Both the position numbers and the translations under genes were made by a program. Of a stretch of 64,000 nt of DNA, positions 47,690-56,102 are shown piece after piece. Positions within the stretch are counted from its first letter, which is position 1, and each line of letters opens with the position of its first letter. The notes beneath the pieces are model-generated. The model was given only the letters and a program-made list of their open reading frames with translations. It did not search any database and was not told where the DNA came from. The stretch comes from Sinorhizobium sp. 8-89 (GTDB lineage: Bacteria > Pseudomonadota > Alphaproteobacteria > Rhizobiales > Rhizobiaceae). Where the stretch lies: NCBI RefSeq assembly GCF_030124325.1, contig NZ_JASKLR010000001.1:584200-648199 (forward strand), read 5' to 3'.

Positions 47690-48547
47690 ATGCAGACGAT
47701 CTCGCAGGAACAGGCTATCGAGGCCATGCCGCTCAAGGGTGCCGAGCACACGCGCTTCTGGCGTGACGCGCGGTTCAAAGGCATGGAATGCCTGAGCGCG
47801 ACCTTCATCACACATGAGTTTGCCCCGCATGCCCATGACACGTTCAGCATCGGCGCAATCGAGGCGGGCTCGCAGATCAGCACGATCAAGGGCGAGCGAT
47901 CGCAGACAGGCCCCGGCGATCTCTACCTCATCAATCCGGACGAGATCCACGACGGGCATCCGGGCCTCGATGGTTACCGCTATCGAATGATCTATCCGTC
48001 CGTCGAACTGCTGGTCGACGTCCTCGAGGATGTCACCGGTCGAGCCTTCAGAGGAACGCCCTGCTTCTCGCGACTGCTGCTTCGTGATCCTGAGCTGGCC
48101 GTCGCCTTTCATCGCGCCCATCGGGCGCTCGAGGGAAATGCGGGCGCCTTGGAGGCGGACGAAGGAATGTTCAGCTTCCTGGACAAACTGTTCCGGCGGC
48201 ACGGAAGCGCGATCATCCTTCCCGTGGAGACGCGCGAACCTTCTGCCGTGCATCGCGCTCGGGATTATCTCATCGCCAATTATTCCCACGACATCGGCCT
48301 CGACGAGCTTGCCAAGGTGGCCGGGCTTAGCCGGGCGCACCTGATCCGCGCTTTCCGCAAGGAATTCCACATCACGCCTCACGCCTTCCTGACCGACAAG
48401 CGGGTCCGCGAAGCAAAGACACTGCTGCGGCAGGGCTGGTCGGCCGTCGACACCGCCTATCATTGCGGCTTCGCCGATCAGGCGCACTTCAGCCGGCATT
48501 TCAAGGCAAGAACCGGCGTCACCCCTGGTGCATTCCGAGCCGGCTGA
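47690..48547 (+). CDS. AraC-family transcriptional regulator (cupin plus HTH)
   Basis: The 285-aa regulator has an N-terminal cupin sensor (FAPHAHDTFSIGAIEAG; GDLYLINPDEIHDGHP) and a C-terminal AraC HTH pair (DIGLDELAKVAGLSRAHLIRAFRKEF and AVDTAYHCGFADQAHFSRHFKARTG). It is followed by azlC and azlD, so it most likely controls that exporter, as in many bacteria. The ATG at 47690 has no strong Shine-Dalgarno, so a later start (MPLKGAEH) cannot be excluded. It is divergent from alr. Confidence 0.9.
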   Translation: MQTISQEQAIEAMPLKGAEHTRFWRDARFKGMECLSATFITHEFAPHAHDTFSIGAIEAGSQISTIKGERSQTGPGDLYLINPDEIHDGHPGLDGYRYRMIYPSVELLVDVLEDVTGRAFRGTPCFSRLLLRDPELAVAFHRAHRALEGNAGALEADEGMFSFLDKLFRRHGSAIILPVETREPSAVHRARDYLIANYSHDIGLDELAKVAGLSRAHLIRAFRKEFHITPHAFLTDKRVREAKTLLRQGWSAVDTAYHCGFADQAHFSRHFKARTGVTPGAFRAG

Positions 48548-48620
48548 TCACTTTCGTTCAAGACGCGCCGGCTTCCCCGCAGCTATTGCGTTGATGCAAT
48601 TGAAATGCGGAGTGACGGGC

Positions 48621-49322
48621 GTGAACACGAAGGATGTTTTTCGAGAGTTTGCTGGCGGGGTCAGGGCCATGGCGCCGCTCATCGTTGCCGTCATGCCGAT
48701 CGGCCTTGTCTTCGGCGCGGTCGCGGCAAGCAAGGGTCTTTCCAGTCTCGAAGTGACGCTGATGAGTGCCGTGGTCTTCGCCGGCGGTTCGCAGTTCGTC
48801 GCCATGGATATCTGGACCCATCCGGCATCCTGGGGTGCGCTCGGTTTTTCGGCGCTGCTCGTCAACATCCGCCACGTGCTGATGAGTGCCTCGATCGGCG
48901 CGAAGATGCCGGCCTTCTCGGGTCCCGCGAAATATGCCGCGATGCTGCTGCTGGCCGATGAAATCTGGGCCATGGCCGAGTCTCGGGCGACGTACGCGCG
49001 CCTGTCCGCCGCCTGGTATGCCGGCCTCGCGGTGCCTTTTTATTTCGTCTGGGTTTTGACAAGCCTCGCCGGCTCGATTGTCGGCGCCTTCCTGGGAGAC
49101 CCGAAGGCAATGGGCCTCGATTTTGCCTTTCCCGCCGTCTTTGTGGTTCTGGTGATGGGTTTTTGGAAAGGACGGGAGACCGGTGTCGTGCTTGCGGCAA
49201 GTGCAGCCGCAGCGGTGCTGACACACCAATTGCTGCCCGGCGTCTGGTATATCGCGGCAGGTGCCGCAGCCGGCGTCGTTGCGGCGCTCGTCACCGATCA
49301 GCGCCAAGAGGCCCGCGCATGA
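48621..49322 (+). CDS. azlC: AzlC family branched-chain amino acid exporter subunit
   Basis: The 233-aa protein has about seven membrane helices and the AzlC hallmark GGSQFVAMDIW, NIRHVLMSASIG and ADEIWAMAESRA. With AzlD it exports branched-chain amino acids or analogues; the substrate is inferred from the family. GTG 48621 is chosen because CGGAG lies 8 bp upstream; an ATG at 48594 lacks one. It overlaps azlD by 4 bp (ATGA). Confidence 0.9.
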   Translation: MNTKDVFREFAGGVRAMAPLIVAVMPIGLVFGAVAASKGLSSLEVTLMSAVVFAGGSQFVAMDIWTHPASWGALGFSALLVNIRHVLMSASIGAKMPAFSGPAKYAAMLLLADEIWAMAESRATYARLSAAWYAGLAVPFYFVWVLTSLAGSIVGAFLGDPKAMGLDFAFPAVFVVLVMGFWKGRETGVVLAASAAAAVLTHQLLPGVWYIAAGAAAGVVAALVTDQRQEARA

Positions 49323-49624
49323 CGCTCGATCCGAATGCTGCTCTCGCGATTCTTGCCATGGCCGCAGCGACGGTACTGACACGCATCGGCGGGTTGGTGC
49401 TCATTCGTTTCGTGGCGATCGGACCGCAACAGAGACGCGCGCTGGAAGCCATCCCGCCGGCAGTGTTGATGGCCGTCATCGCCCCGACCGCGCTCGTGAC
49501 CGGGCCGGCGGAAACGCTTGCGGCGCTCGCAACCGCGCTTGCCGCAACGCGGCTGCCGCTGCTCGCGGCCGTAGCCGCCGGGGTTTTCGTTGTGGCCGTT
49601 GCGAGAGCGGTGATCGGCGCGTGA
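49319..49624 (+). CDS. azlD: AzlD domain-containing protein
   Basis: The 101-aa protein has four membrane helices: LAILAMAAATVLTRIGGLVLIRF, a polar loop GPQQRRALEAIPPAVLMAVIAPTALV and two further helices. It is the usual small partner of AzlC. It overlaps azlC by 4 bp and ends 13 bp before the convergent dnaB stop. No substrate can be assigned from sequence. Confidence 0.9.
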   Translation: MTLDPNAALAILAMAAATVLTRIGGLVLIRFVAIGPQQRRALEAIPPAVLMAVIAPTALVTGPAETLAALATALAATRLPLLAAVAAGVFVVAVARAVIGA

Positions 49625-49637
49625 ATCGTCCCTCGAT

Positions 49638-51137
49638 CTAGTGTTCGTACTGCGTGAAGGACGAATCCGCCAAGTCCGAGAAGCGCGTGAATTCGGACTG
49701 GAAGGCGAGCTTCACCGTTCCGGTCGGTCCGTGGCGCTGCTTGGCGATGATGACGTCGGCCGTACCCTTGACCTTTTCCATCTGCATCTTCCACTCTTCG
49801 TATTTCGGATCGAATTCGTCGCGTGGTTCCATGTTTTTCACGTAGTATTCCTCGCGGAACACGAAGAGGACCACGTCGGCATCCTGCTCGATCGATCCCG
49901 ATTCACGCAGGTCCGAGAGCTGCGGGCGCTTGTCCTCGCGGCTTTCCACGGCGCGCGAGAGCTGCGACAAGGCAATGATCGGCACGTTCAGTTCCTTGCC
50001 GAGTGCCTTCAGGCCTGTGGTGATTTCCGTGATTTCCTGCACCCGGTTCTCGCCCGATTTCTTGGAACCGGTCATCAGCTGGACGTAGTCGACCACCAGT
50101 ACGTCAAGGCCGCGTTGGCGCTTGAGACGACGGGCGCGCGCCGCGAGCTGGGCGATCGAGATACCGCCGGTCTGGTCGATATAGAGCGGCACCTTCTGCA
50201 TCATCATCGAGCAGGCGACGAGCTTCTCGAAATCAGCTTCCGAAATATCGCCGCGGCGGATCTTCGAGGACGAAACCTCGGTCTGTTCGGAGATGATGCG
50301 CGTTGCAAGCTGCTCGGACGACATTTCGAGCGAATAGAAGCCGACGACACCGCCGTTCCTCGCCTTGAAGGAGCCGTCCGGTTGCACCTCGGGCTCGTAA
50401 GCCGCAGCGATATTGTAGGCGATGTTGGTCGCGAGTGATGTCTTGCCCATGCCGGGGCGACCGGCGAGGATGATCAGGTCCGAACGCTGCAGGCCGCCCA
50501 TCTTTCCATCGAGCGAATGGATGCCGGTCGAAATGCCGGAGAGGTGGCCGTCCCTATCCTTCGCCGTCGCAGCCATGTCTATCGCGAGTGTTACAGCGTC
50601 GCTGAATGACTGGAAGCCGCCGTCATAGCGTCCTGTTTCGGCAAGCTCGAAAAGGCGCCGCTCCGCATCCTCGATCTGGCTCTGCGGCGGCATGTCGAGC
50701 GGCGCGTCATAGGCGATGTTGACCATGTCCTCGCCGATCGTGATCAGCGAACGACGCAGCGCCAGATCATAGATGGCGCGGCCGTAGTCCTCGGCATTGA
50801 TGATCGAAACGGCCTCGGCCGCAAGGCGCGCGAGGTATTGGGCAACGGTCAGGTCGCCGACTTTTTCGTCCGCCTTGAGGAAGGTCTTGATCGTGACCGG
50901 GTTGGCGGTCTTGCCCATGCGGATGATATCGCCGGCCACCTCGAAGATGCGGCGGTGCAGTGGCTCGAAAAGATGTACCGGCTTGAGGAAGTCGGATACC
51001 CGGTAGAACGCGTCGTTGTTGACCAGGATGGCGCCGAGCAGCGCCTGCTCGGCCTCCAGATTGTTCGGCGCTTCGCGATAGTGCTGATCCGCCTGATCCT
51101 TGGCCAAGGGGGCGAGCTTGCGCGCTGCGTCGTTCAT
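49638..51137 (-). CDS. dnaB: Replicative DNA helicase DnaB
   Basis: The 499-aa hexameric helicase drives fork progress. The N-terminal domain (PNNLEAEQALLGAILVNNDAFYRVSDFL) is followed by a RecA-like helicase core: Walker A GRPGMGKTSL at about residue 228, Walker B LVVDYVQLMTG, and SQLSRAVESREDKRPQLSDLRESGSIEQ. No intein is present. Two starts are possible, 51137 and 51149. It is 338 bp from rplI and convergent with the azlCD cassette. Confidence 0.97.
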   Translation of the reverse strand: MNDAARKLAPLAKDQADQHYREAPNNLEAEQALLGAILVNNDAFYRVSDFLKPVHLFEPLHRRIFEVAGDIIRMGKTANPVTIKTFLKADEKVGDLTVAQYLARLAAEAVSIINAEDYGRAIYDLALRRSLITIGEDMVNIAYDAPLDMPPQSQIEDAERRLFELAETGRYDGGFQSFSDAVTLAIDMAATAKDRDGHLSGISTGIHSLDGKMGGLQRSDLIILAGRPGMGKTSLATNIAYNIAAAYEPEVQPDGSFKARNGGVVGFYSLEMSSEQLATRIISEQTEVSSSKIRRGDISEADFEKLVACSMMMQKVPLYIDQTGGISIAQLAARARRLKRQRGLDVLVVDYVQLMTGSKKSGENRVQEITEITTGLKALGKELNVPIIALSQLSRAVESREDKRPQLSDLRESGSIEQDADVVLFVFREEYYVKNMEPRDEFDPKYEEWKMQMEKVKGTADVIIAKQRHGPTGTVKLAFQSEFTRFSDLADSSFTQYEH

Positions 51138-51475
51138 CGATCGTTCCATTTCCGCGTGTGGTTCGTGTGAGCTATCCGATTTGCTGCCTGCCGTTCTGTG
51201 GGTCAAGTGCTGCTGCGCAACAGTCGTGAACCATACAACCGTGCTCGCGGTCTTTGCCCGTTGTTCGACTGTTCCACAGGCGAGCGTCACAAATGGCGAA
51301 AAAATGATGACGGCGATTGACGCCGCGACCCGAGCGAAAGGTACCTGATTCGCGTTCAAACGTCTTTTATGAACCGCCGGTCGAGAGCCTGGTGCGGAAC
51401 GACGCAGCGCGATGCGCAAATGAAAAGGCCCGGATCGATGGATCCGGGCCCTTCAATTCAGGTATGCCGCGAAGC
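51138..51475. other. Gene-free region between dnaB and rplI
   Basis: About 338 bp. It holds the rplI terminator (51427-51450) and the dnaB promoter side. I see no further gene, repeat copy or clear operator. Confidence 0.6.
51427..51450 (-). terminator. Intrinsic terminator after rplI
   Basis: On the minus strand GGCCCGGATC / GATCCGGGCC arms (10 bp, perfect) close a 4-nt loop and continue TTTTCATTT. It lies 26 bp past the rplI stop. Confidence 0.8.
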
Positions 51476-52051
51476 TTATTCTTCTTCGGTTTCGAACTCA
51501 GCTTCCGGGTTGAAGAAGTCTTCCGGCTTCAGGGCGTCTTCGTCGACGCCGTAGATGGCATCAGCGGACGTCAGGCTTTCGCCCTTGGCCTGGCGCTCGG
51601 CTTCTTCGGTCGAACGAGCGACATTGATTTCCACGGCGATTTCGACTTCCGCGTGCAGGTGCAGCGTTACCTTGTGCACACCGATCGCCTTGATCGGATG
51701 GTTGAGGTCGACCTGGTTGCGGTTGATGTTGAAGCCGTCGGCGGCCAGCGCCTCGACGACGTCACGGGCAGCAACCGAGCCGTAGAGCTGGCCGGTTTCG
51801 CCGGCGGAGCGGACGATGATGAAGGACTTGCCGTCCAGCTTGTCCGCAATCTTCTGAGCTTCCGACTTGCGCTCGAGGTTGCGGGCTTCGAGGGTTGCGC
51901 GCTCGGATTCGAAGCGGGTCTTGTTGGCGGCGTTGGCGCGCAGCGCCTTGCCGAGCGGCAGCAGGTAGTTGCGGGCAAAGCCGTCGCGAACCTTTACGGT
52001 TTCGCCCATCTGGCCGAGCTTGGCGATGCGTTCGAGGAGAATGACTTCCAT
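51476..52051 (-). CDS. rplI: 50S ribosomal protein L9
   Basis: The 191-aa protein binds 23S rRNA. The N-terminal L9 domain is [36 protein letters not shown], followed by the long connecting helix and the C-terminal domain. An acidic tail (EAEFETEEE) extends beyond the usual 150 aa, as in many alphaproteobacteria. It ends a minus-strand set rpsF-rpsR-DUF2232-rplI. Confidence 0.97.
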   Translation of the reverse strand: MEVILLERIAKLGQMGETVKVRDGFARNYLLPLGKALRANAANKTRFESERATLEARNLERKSEAQKIADKLDGKSFIIVRSAGETGQLYGSVAARDVVEALAADGFNINRNQVDLNHPIKAIGVHKVTLHLHAEVEIAVEINVARSTEEAERQAKGESLTSADAIYGVDEDALKPEDFFNPEAEFETEEE

Positions 52052-52087
52052 CTTTTGATTCCTTTCAGTTCAGTGTTGTTTCATTGG

Positions 52088-53041
52088 TCAGCTTTTTCCG
52101 GTCGGCGTAACCGCGATGGTGCGTCGCGTATCGGTCAAGCCAGACAGGAGGAAGAACACGGCCGGGATCGTGAAGACGAAAACCGACAGGTAGGCGATCC
52201 ACAGCACCGGAAGCCGCCAGGACTTGCCACGCGTGCGGAAATGGAACGAGGCAAAGCCCGAGAGCAGGAAGCCTGCGCCGAACGTGCCGCAAATGAGGGC
52301 GCCGATCGCCGCCGGCGCTCCGCCGAGAAAGGCGAGGATCAGGCCGGCGAGAAAGACGAAAATGGCGTTGCGGTGCATCCTCAACGCCGACGGAATGTCT
52401 TCGCGCGGACGCAGCGACCCTCCGGACAACTGGACGATCCGTGTTGCGAGATAGTAGGCGGCAAAGAGCATCAGCACCCAGATCGCGCCCTGGACGAGCG
52501 GCAGGGCGAGCGTGAACATCGCCTTGATCTGTGCGATTGCCGCGGCGTCCGGATTGTAGAGCGGCTCCTGCGCCTTTACCGCCTCGATCACCATGTCGAT
52601 CATGCGGTCCGAGACGCCGGAATCGTAACCCACGATGTAGCCGACGATGATCATGCCGACGGTGACGAGCCCGGCGAGATGGCCGAGAATGTCGGACAGC
52701 GGATACCAGGCAAGCGCGCCTTCGGGGCCGCCGAGTTCGGAGGCTGGGCGCGCAAGATTTGCGAGGTGACTGAGCCAGCCGGCGGGAACAAGCGTGACGA
52801 GCAGGACCAGCAGCGCGAAATAGGAGGAAACGAGCGCGGCGGCAGTCGCGCCGGCAACCACGATCGCGATGATCGCGGCCGCGTTGCCCCATCCGAGGCC
52901 GGCAATCAGGATCGGTAGTGCGGAGGCAGCGTAGAGAACGATCGCAAAGGACGACTGCGTGTTCGCGCCCATCGACAGAAGGGCGGCGGTAATGCCGGCG
53001 AGAGCGCCGGTGATCAGCGATGTCCTGTTCCAGATATTCAC
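52088..53041 (-). CDS. DUF2232 domain-containing membrane protein
   Basis: The 317-aa protein is polytopic, with about eight hydrophobic segments (TSLITGALAGITAALLSMGA; AIIAIVVAGATAAALVSSYFALLVLLVTLVPAGWL; AIFVFLAGLILAFLGG). It matches the DUF2232 membrane family that sits between rpsR and rplI in many alphaproteobacteria. GTG 53041 is chosen with AGGA upstream. The function is unknown; a transporter-like or envelope role is only a guess. Confidence 0.87.
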   Translation of the reverse strand: MNIWNRTSLITGALAGITAALLSMGANTQSSFAIVLYAASALPILIAGLGWGNAAAIIAIVVAGATAAALVSSYFALLVLLVTLVPAGWLSHLANLARPASELGGPEGALAWYPLSDILGHLAGLVTVGMIIVGYIVGYDSGVSDRMIDMVIEAVKAQEPLYNPDAAAIAQIKAMFTLALPLVQGAIWVLMLFAAYYLATRIVQLSGGSLRPREDIPSALRMHRNAIFVFLAGLILAFLGGAPAAIGALICGTFGAGFLLSGFASFHFRTRGKSWRLPVLWIAYLSVFVFTIPAVFFLLSGLTDTRRTIAVTPTGKS

Positions 53042-53151
53042 GTTCGCTGTCCTGCTTGAAACGCAGTTAGGGGTCGCCGTCGAGCTTTGGCCCCAACATG
53101 GGATTTTGGCGCATGCGCCGGTTCCGACCCGCGCCCACCGCGGGAGGGAGA

Positions 53152-53188
53152 GAGGCAAGGCATTCACGTTACGGAAATGCCTTGCCTC
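53152..53188 (-). terminator. Perfect 13-bp hairpin after rpsR
   Basis: Arms GAGGCAAGGCATT / AATGCCTTGCCTC close an 11-nt loop, 48 bp past rpsR and 110 bp before the next gene's start. There is no T-run; it could instead separate ribosomal from DUF2232 mRNA by processing. Confidence 0.5.
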
Positions 53189-53236
53189 GGAACGAGTTTC
53201 CGTCGAGTCAATTGACTGACGGAGAGTCAGCCCGTC

Positions 53237-53485
53237 TTACGAAACGACGTAAGGCAGCAGGCCGAGGAAGCGTGCACGCTTGATCGCCTGGGCGAGTTCG
53301 CGCTGCTTCTTCTGGGAAACGGCCGTGATGCGGGACGGAACGATCTTGCCGCGCTCGGAAATGTAGCGCTGCAGGAGGCGGACGTCCTTGTAGTCGATCC
53401 GCGGAGCATTTGCACCCGAGAAGGGGCAGGTCTTGCGGCGACGGTGGAACGGACGGCGTACCGGAGCGGAAGAAACTTCAGCCAT
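53237..53485 (-). CDS. rpsR: 30S ribosomal protein S18
   Basis: The 82-aa protein has the S18 core [23 protein letters not shown] followed by [16 protein letters not shown] and [12 protein letters not shown]. It pairs with S6 in the 30S platform. It lies 24 bp downstream of rpsF. Confidence 0.97.
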   Translation of the reverse strand: MAEVSSAPVRRPFHRRRKTCPFSGANAPRIDYKDVRLLQRYISERGKIVPSRITAVSQKKQRELAQAIKRARFLGLLPYVVS

Positions 53486-53509
53486 TGTCTTTATCTCCTA
53501 AGCTTCGGG

Positions 53510-53956
53510 TTACGCGCGGTCTTCACGCGGACGGCGTGGACGGTCTTCACGGTCGCCACGGTCCGGACGCGGGCCACGGTCGAAACCGCCTTCACGCGGG
53601 CCACGGCCTTCGCCGCGCGGACGATCGTCGCGATCGCGCTTCTGCATCATCGCGGACGGGCCTTCCTCGTGCTTCTCGACAGCGATCGTCATGTAGCGCA
53701 GGACGTCTTCGTTGATGCGCATCTGGCGCTCTACCTCGTGGACAGCCGGTGCCGGAGCATCGATGTCCATCAGGACGTAGTGAGCCTTGCGGTTCTTCTT
53801 GATGCGGTAGGTGAGGGACTTCAGGCCCCAGTTCTCGACGCGACCGACCTTGCCGCCGTTCGCTTCGATGACGCCCTTGTATTGCTCGACGAGAGCATCG
53901 ACCTGCTGCGGCGTGATATCCTGCCGGGCAAGGAATACGTGTTCATAAAGAGCCAT
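53510..53956 (-). CDS. rpsF: 30S ribosomal protein S6 with disordered C-terminal tail
   Basis: The 148-aa protein has the S6 fold in residues 1-98 ([40 protein letters not shown]). From about residue 105 a tail rich in Arg, Asp and Gly ([14 protein letters not shown]...) adds some 45 residues. S6 binds S18 and can regulate its own operon. It is first in the minus-strand ribosomal set. The repeats in the tail are in-frame and not a shift. Confidence 0.96.
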   Translation of the reverse strand: MALYEHVFLARQDITPQQVDALVEQYKGVIEANGGKVGRVENWGLKSLTYRIKKNRKAHYVLMDIDAPAPAVHEVERQMRINEDVLRYMTIAVEKHEEGPSAMMQKRDRDDRPRGEGRGPREGGFDRGPRPDRGDREDRPRRPREDRA

Positions 53957-54313
53957 TGTGGCTTGCCTTTCTTGCGTTAATCAGCCCGGACCTCGGCGGC
54001 TAAGCCTCAACGACTGTTCTTATGGCCGCAGTGCAGCCGGCAAGAAAGTGTTGTATCGAGACGGTCGAGAGCGGAGACACGGGAGGCCGGAATGTCTTGC
54101 ATTCCTGGCGGCTTCCAAAGCGGAAACCGGCCCTCCGTTCAGCCACCAGCCAGAAGACCGGGTGTTTCGAACAGCGCGCTTATACGGATTTTCCGCTGAA
54201 ATGCAAGCCGTGATCCGAACTTGGGTGTTCGTGGCGGCGCCGAGGTGTTCGCACGGAACAATCGCACGGCATTGCTGTTGGATAGCCGCAACCCAAAGGA
54301 GCGGGAAACGACG
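53957..54313. other. Region between rpsF and the copper-binding-type gene
   Basis: About 357 bp. It carries the rpsF leader, including a possible S6:S18 motif, and the promoter side of the plus-strand cysteine-rich gene. No further coding signal is convincing. Confidence 0.6.
53981..54004 (-). promoter_or_regulatory. Candidate S6:S18-binding hairpin in the rpsF leader
   Basis: On the minus strand TTAGCC...GGGCTGA can pair as a short stem 25 bp upstream of the rpsF start, with CCGCCG nearby. S6:S18 autoregulatory hairpins with a CCG bulge are known in many bacteria. The match is by eye only. Confidence 0.3.
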
Positions 54314-54646
54314 ATGACCCATGTCGATCCAAGAATGCAACCGTGCATCGACAATTGTCTGGACTGTTATTCCGCGTGTCTGTCGACCGCGATGAACCAT
54401 TGCCTTCAAGTCGGCGGCAAACATACCGAGCCGTCTCATTTCAGGCTGATGATGGCGTGCACCGAGATCTGCCGGACCACGGCGCATTTCATGCTGATCG
54501 GAAGCCCTCACCACGTTCATCTGTGCCGCGAATGCGCGGAGATCTGCGACGAATGCGCCGAGGATTGTGAGCGCATCGGCGACATGGACGAATGTGTTGA
54601 AGCCTGCAGGCGCTGCGCCGAGAGCTGCCGCCAGATGGCGGCTTGA
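54314..54646 (+). CDS. Four-helix bundle cysteine-rich copper-binding-type protein (DUF326/Csp-like)
   Basis: The 110-aa protein has 16 cysteines, arranged in CxxxCxxC spacing on helices: PCIDNCLDCYSAC (residues 11-22), MACTEIC, LCRECAEICDECAEDC and ECVEACRRCAESC. This fits cytosolic copper-storage (Csp3-like) bundles, which hold many Cu(I) ions. There is no signal peptide. AAGGAGCG lies upstream. The metal is inferred. It stands alone beside a lone RIME palindrome, in front of a convergent aldo/keto reductase. Confidence 0.85.
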   Translation: MTHVDPRMQPCIDNCLDCYSACLSTAMNHCLQVGGKHTEPSHFRLMMACTEICRTTAHFMLIGSPHHVHLCRECAEICDECAEDCERIGDMDECVEACRRCAESCRQMAA

Positions 54647-54674
54647 GGCTCTTGCGTCCGCGACTGTATGTTTT

Positions 54675-54702
54675 TTCCTTAAATCGGATCCGATTTAAGG
54701 AA
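54675..54702. repeat. RIME1-type left palindrome alone (copy H)
   Basis: A perfect 28-bp palindrome, TTCCTTAAATCGGA / TCCGATTTAAGGAA, matches the left half of the RIME copies. The spacer and right half are absent. It lies between the stops of two convergent genes. Confidence 0.7.
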
Positions 54703-54713
54703 GCATGAGCCGA

Positions 54714-55757
54714 TCAAATCGGCGCCGGGTAGAGCCGATGGAGGCGCCGGATGCCGTTCATCACGTCGTGCGAGAGCGTTATACCGGCGGCGCCGATATC
54801 GGTCTTCAATTGTTCCATCGACGTCGCGCCGATGATAGCCGAAGCCGTGAAGGGACGTCTGAGGCAGAAGGCGAGCGCCATCTGCGCCGGGTCGAGGCCA
54901 TGCTCCCGAGCGAGCGCCACATAGGCGGCGACGGCTGGCTCCTGGTGCGGCGTGAAGCGGCCGCCGAGGTCGCCGTTGATCGAGAGGCGCGATCCTGCCG
55001 GCTTCGCCCCTCCGAGATACTTTCCGCTCAGGAGACCGGCTGCGAGCGGCGAATAGGCGAGCAGACCGATATCCTCGTGATGAGACAGTTCCGCGAGATC
55101 GAGATCGTAGGCGCGATAGAGAAGGTTGTATTCGTTCTGGATCGTCGCAACACGCGGCAGGTCGCATCTGTTCGACAAGTCGAGCATCTTCATCGCGCCC
55201 CAGGCGGTGTCGTTCGAAAGCCCGATGGCGCGGATCTTGCCGGCCTTTACGAGGTCGCCAAGCTTGTCGAGGATCGCTTTCAGGTCTGCGGCGACATGCT
55301 CCCTGTCTTGCCCCGACGGGTCGTAGGACCAGGAATTGCGGAAGTGATAGTGGCCGCGATTCGGCCAATGCAGTTGGTAAAGGTCTACATACTCGGTCCT
55401 CAGCCGCTTCAGGCTGGCGTGCAAAGCTTCTTCGATGCCCTCGGGCGTCGTCGGTTCGCCATTGCGGATATAAGGACGGCCGGGGCCGGCCACCTTGGTC
55501 GCGATCACCACATCGTCGCGGCGGCCGCGCATCGCCAGCCAGTTCCCGATGATGCGCTCGGTGTTGCCGTAGGTTTCGGCCGAAAGCGGCGTCGTCGGGT
55601 AGAGTTCGGCCGTATCGATGAAGTTCACGCCACGGTCGAAGGCGTAGTCGAGTTGTCCATAGGCTTCGGTCTGCGTGTTCTGGGAGCCCCAGGTCATCGT
55701 GCCCAGGCAGATTTCCGAAATCTTGATGTCGGTGCGGCCTAGCATGTTGTAGCGCAT
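54714..55757 (-). CDS. Aldo/keto reductase (Tas-like)
   Basis: The 347-aa NADPH-dependent reductase shows LGRTDIKISEICLGTMTWG at the start, catalytic Asp/Tyr/Lys in FIDTAELYP and VVIATKVAGPG, and HWPNRGHY. GLSNDTAWG and IIGATSMEQLKTDIGA are C-terminal cofactor motifs. It resembles E. coli Tas. ATG 55757 with GAGGAAC upstream is chosen over an earlier in-frame start. Substrate unknown. A FixK/FNR-like 14-mer lies 134 bp upstream. Confidence 0.9.
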   Translation of the reverse strand: MRYNMLGRTDIKISEICLGTMTWGSQNTQTEAYGQLDYAFDRGVNFIDTAELYPTTPLSAETYGNTERIIGNWLAMRGRRDDVVIATKVAGPGRPYIRNGEPTTPEGIEEALHASLKRLRTEYVDLYQLHWPNRGHYHFRNSWSYDPSGQDREHVAADLKAILDKLGDLVKAGKIRAIGLSNDTAWGAMKMLDLSNRCDLPRVATIQNEYNLLYRAYDLDLAELSHHEDIGLLAYSPLAAGLLSGKYLGGAKPAGSRLSINGDLGGRFTPHQEPAVAAYVALAREHGLDPAQMALAFCLRRPFTASAIIGATSMEQLKTDIGAAGITLSHDVMNGIRRLHRLYPAPI

Positions 55758-55890
55758 GAAGTATTGTTCCTCGCGAGGGGCGGTTCCGCGCCGGCGGGAG
55801 GGAAAGGCGCGCCGCCAATGATTGGCTTGTGCCGCGGAACATGGCTTATCAGCGGGAGCGGCGGCGATGCGCGGCAAACTTACGCCTTGA

Positions 55891-55904
55891 TTGACGAAGA
55901 TCAA
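55891..55904. promoter_or_regulatory. FixK/FNR-like box
   Basis: TTGAC-GAAG-ATCAA matches the TTGAY-N4-RTCAA consensus at all ten conserved bases. It lies 134 bp upstream of the aldo/keto reductase ATG and 199 bp upstream of fabD. Function is inferred; distances are long for direct activation. Confidence 0.4.
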
Positions 55905-55985
55905 GGGCAAAAGCCCGCTGGCAAGGGTGAAGCTCGGCCTCTGCGCTTGACTCCCTGTTCAGGAATGTGAATGGAGAGGAAAAAC

Positions 55986-56030
55986 AGGGCGGATGGGGAA
56001 TGTGAGGCAGCTTTCGCCGGCATCCGCCCT
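55986..56030 (+). promoter_or_regulatory. Long-loop inverted repeat in the fabD leader
   Basis: Arms AGGGCGGATG / CATCCGCCCT (10 bp, perfect) are separated by 25 nt, ending 72 bp before fabD. It could be an operator, an attenuator stem or a regulatory RNA fold. Confidence 0.4.
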
Positions 56031-56102
56031 AATCATATGAGAAACGATCGCGAGAAGCTTGGCTCGCTCCGGTCGTTTCGTCATCAAGGGAAGGGCAGCC
56101 CC

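Larger units (their letters stand above)
55758..56102. other. Divergent region between the aldo/keto reductase and fabD
   Basis: 345 bp with the FixK/FNR-like site (55891-55904), a 10-bp inverted repeat (55986-56030), and leaders of both genes. No protein-coding signal is seen. Confidence 0.6.
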
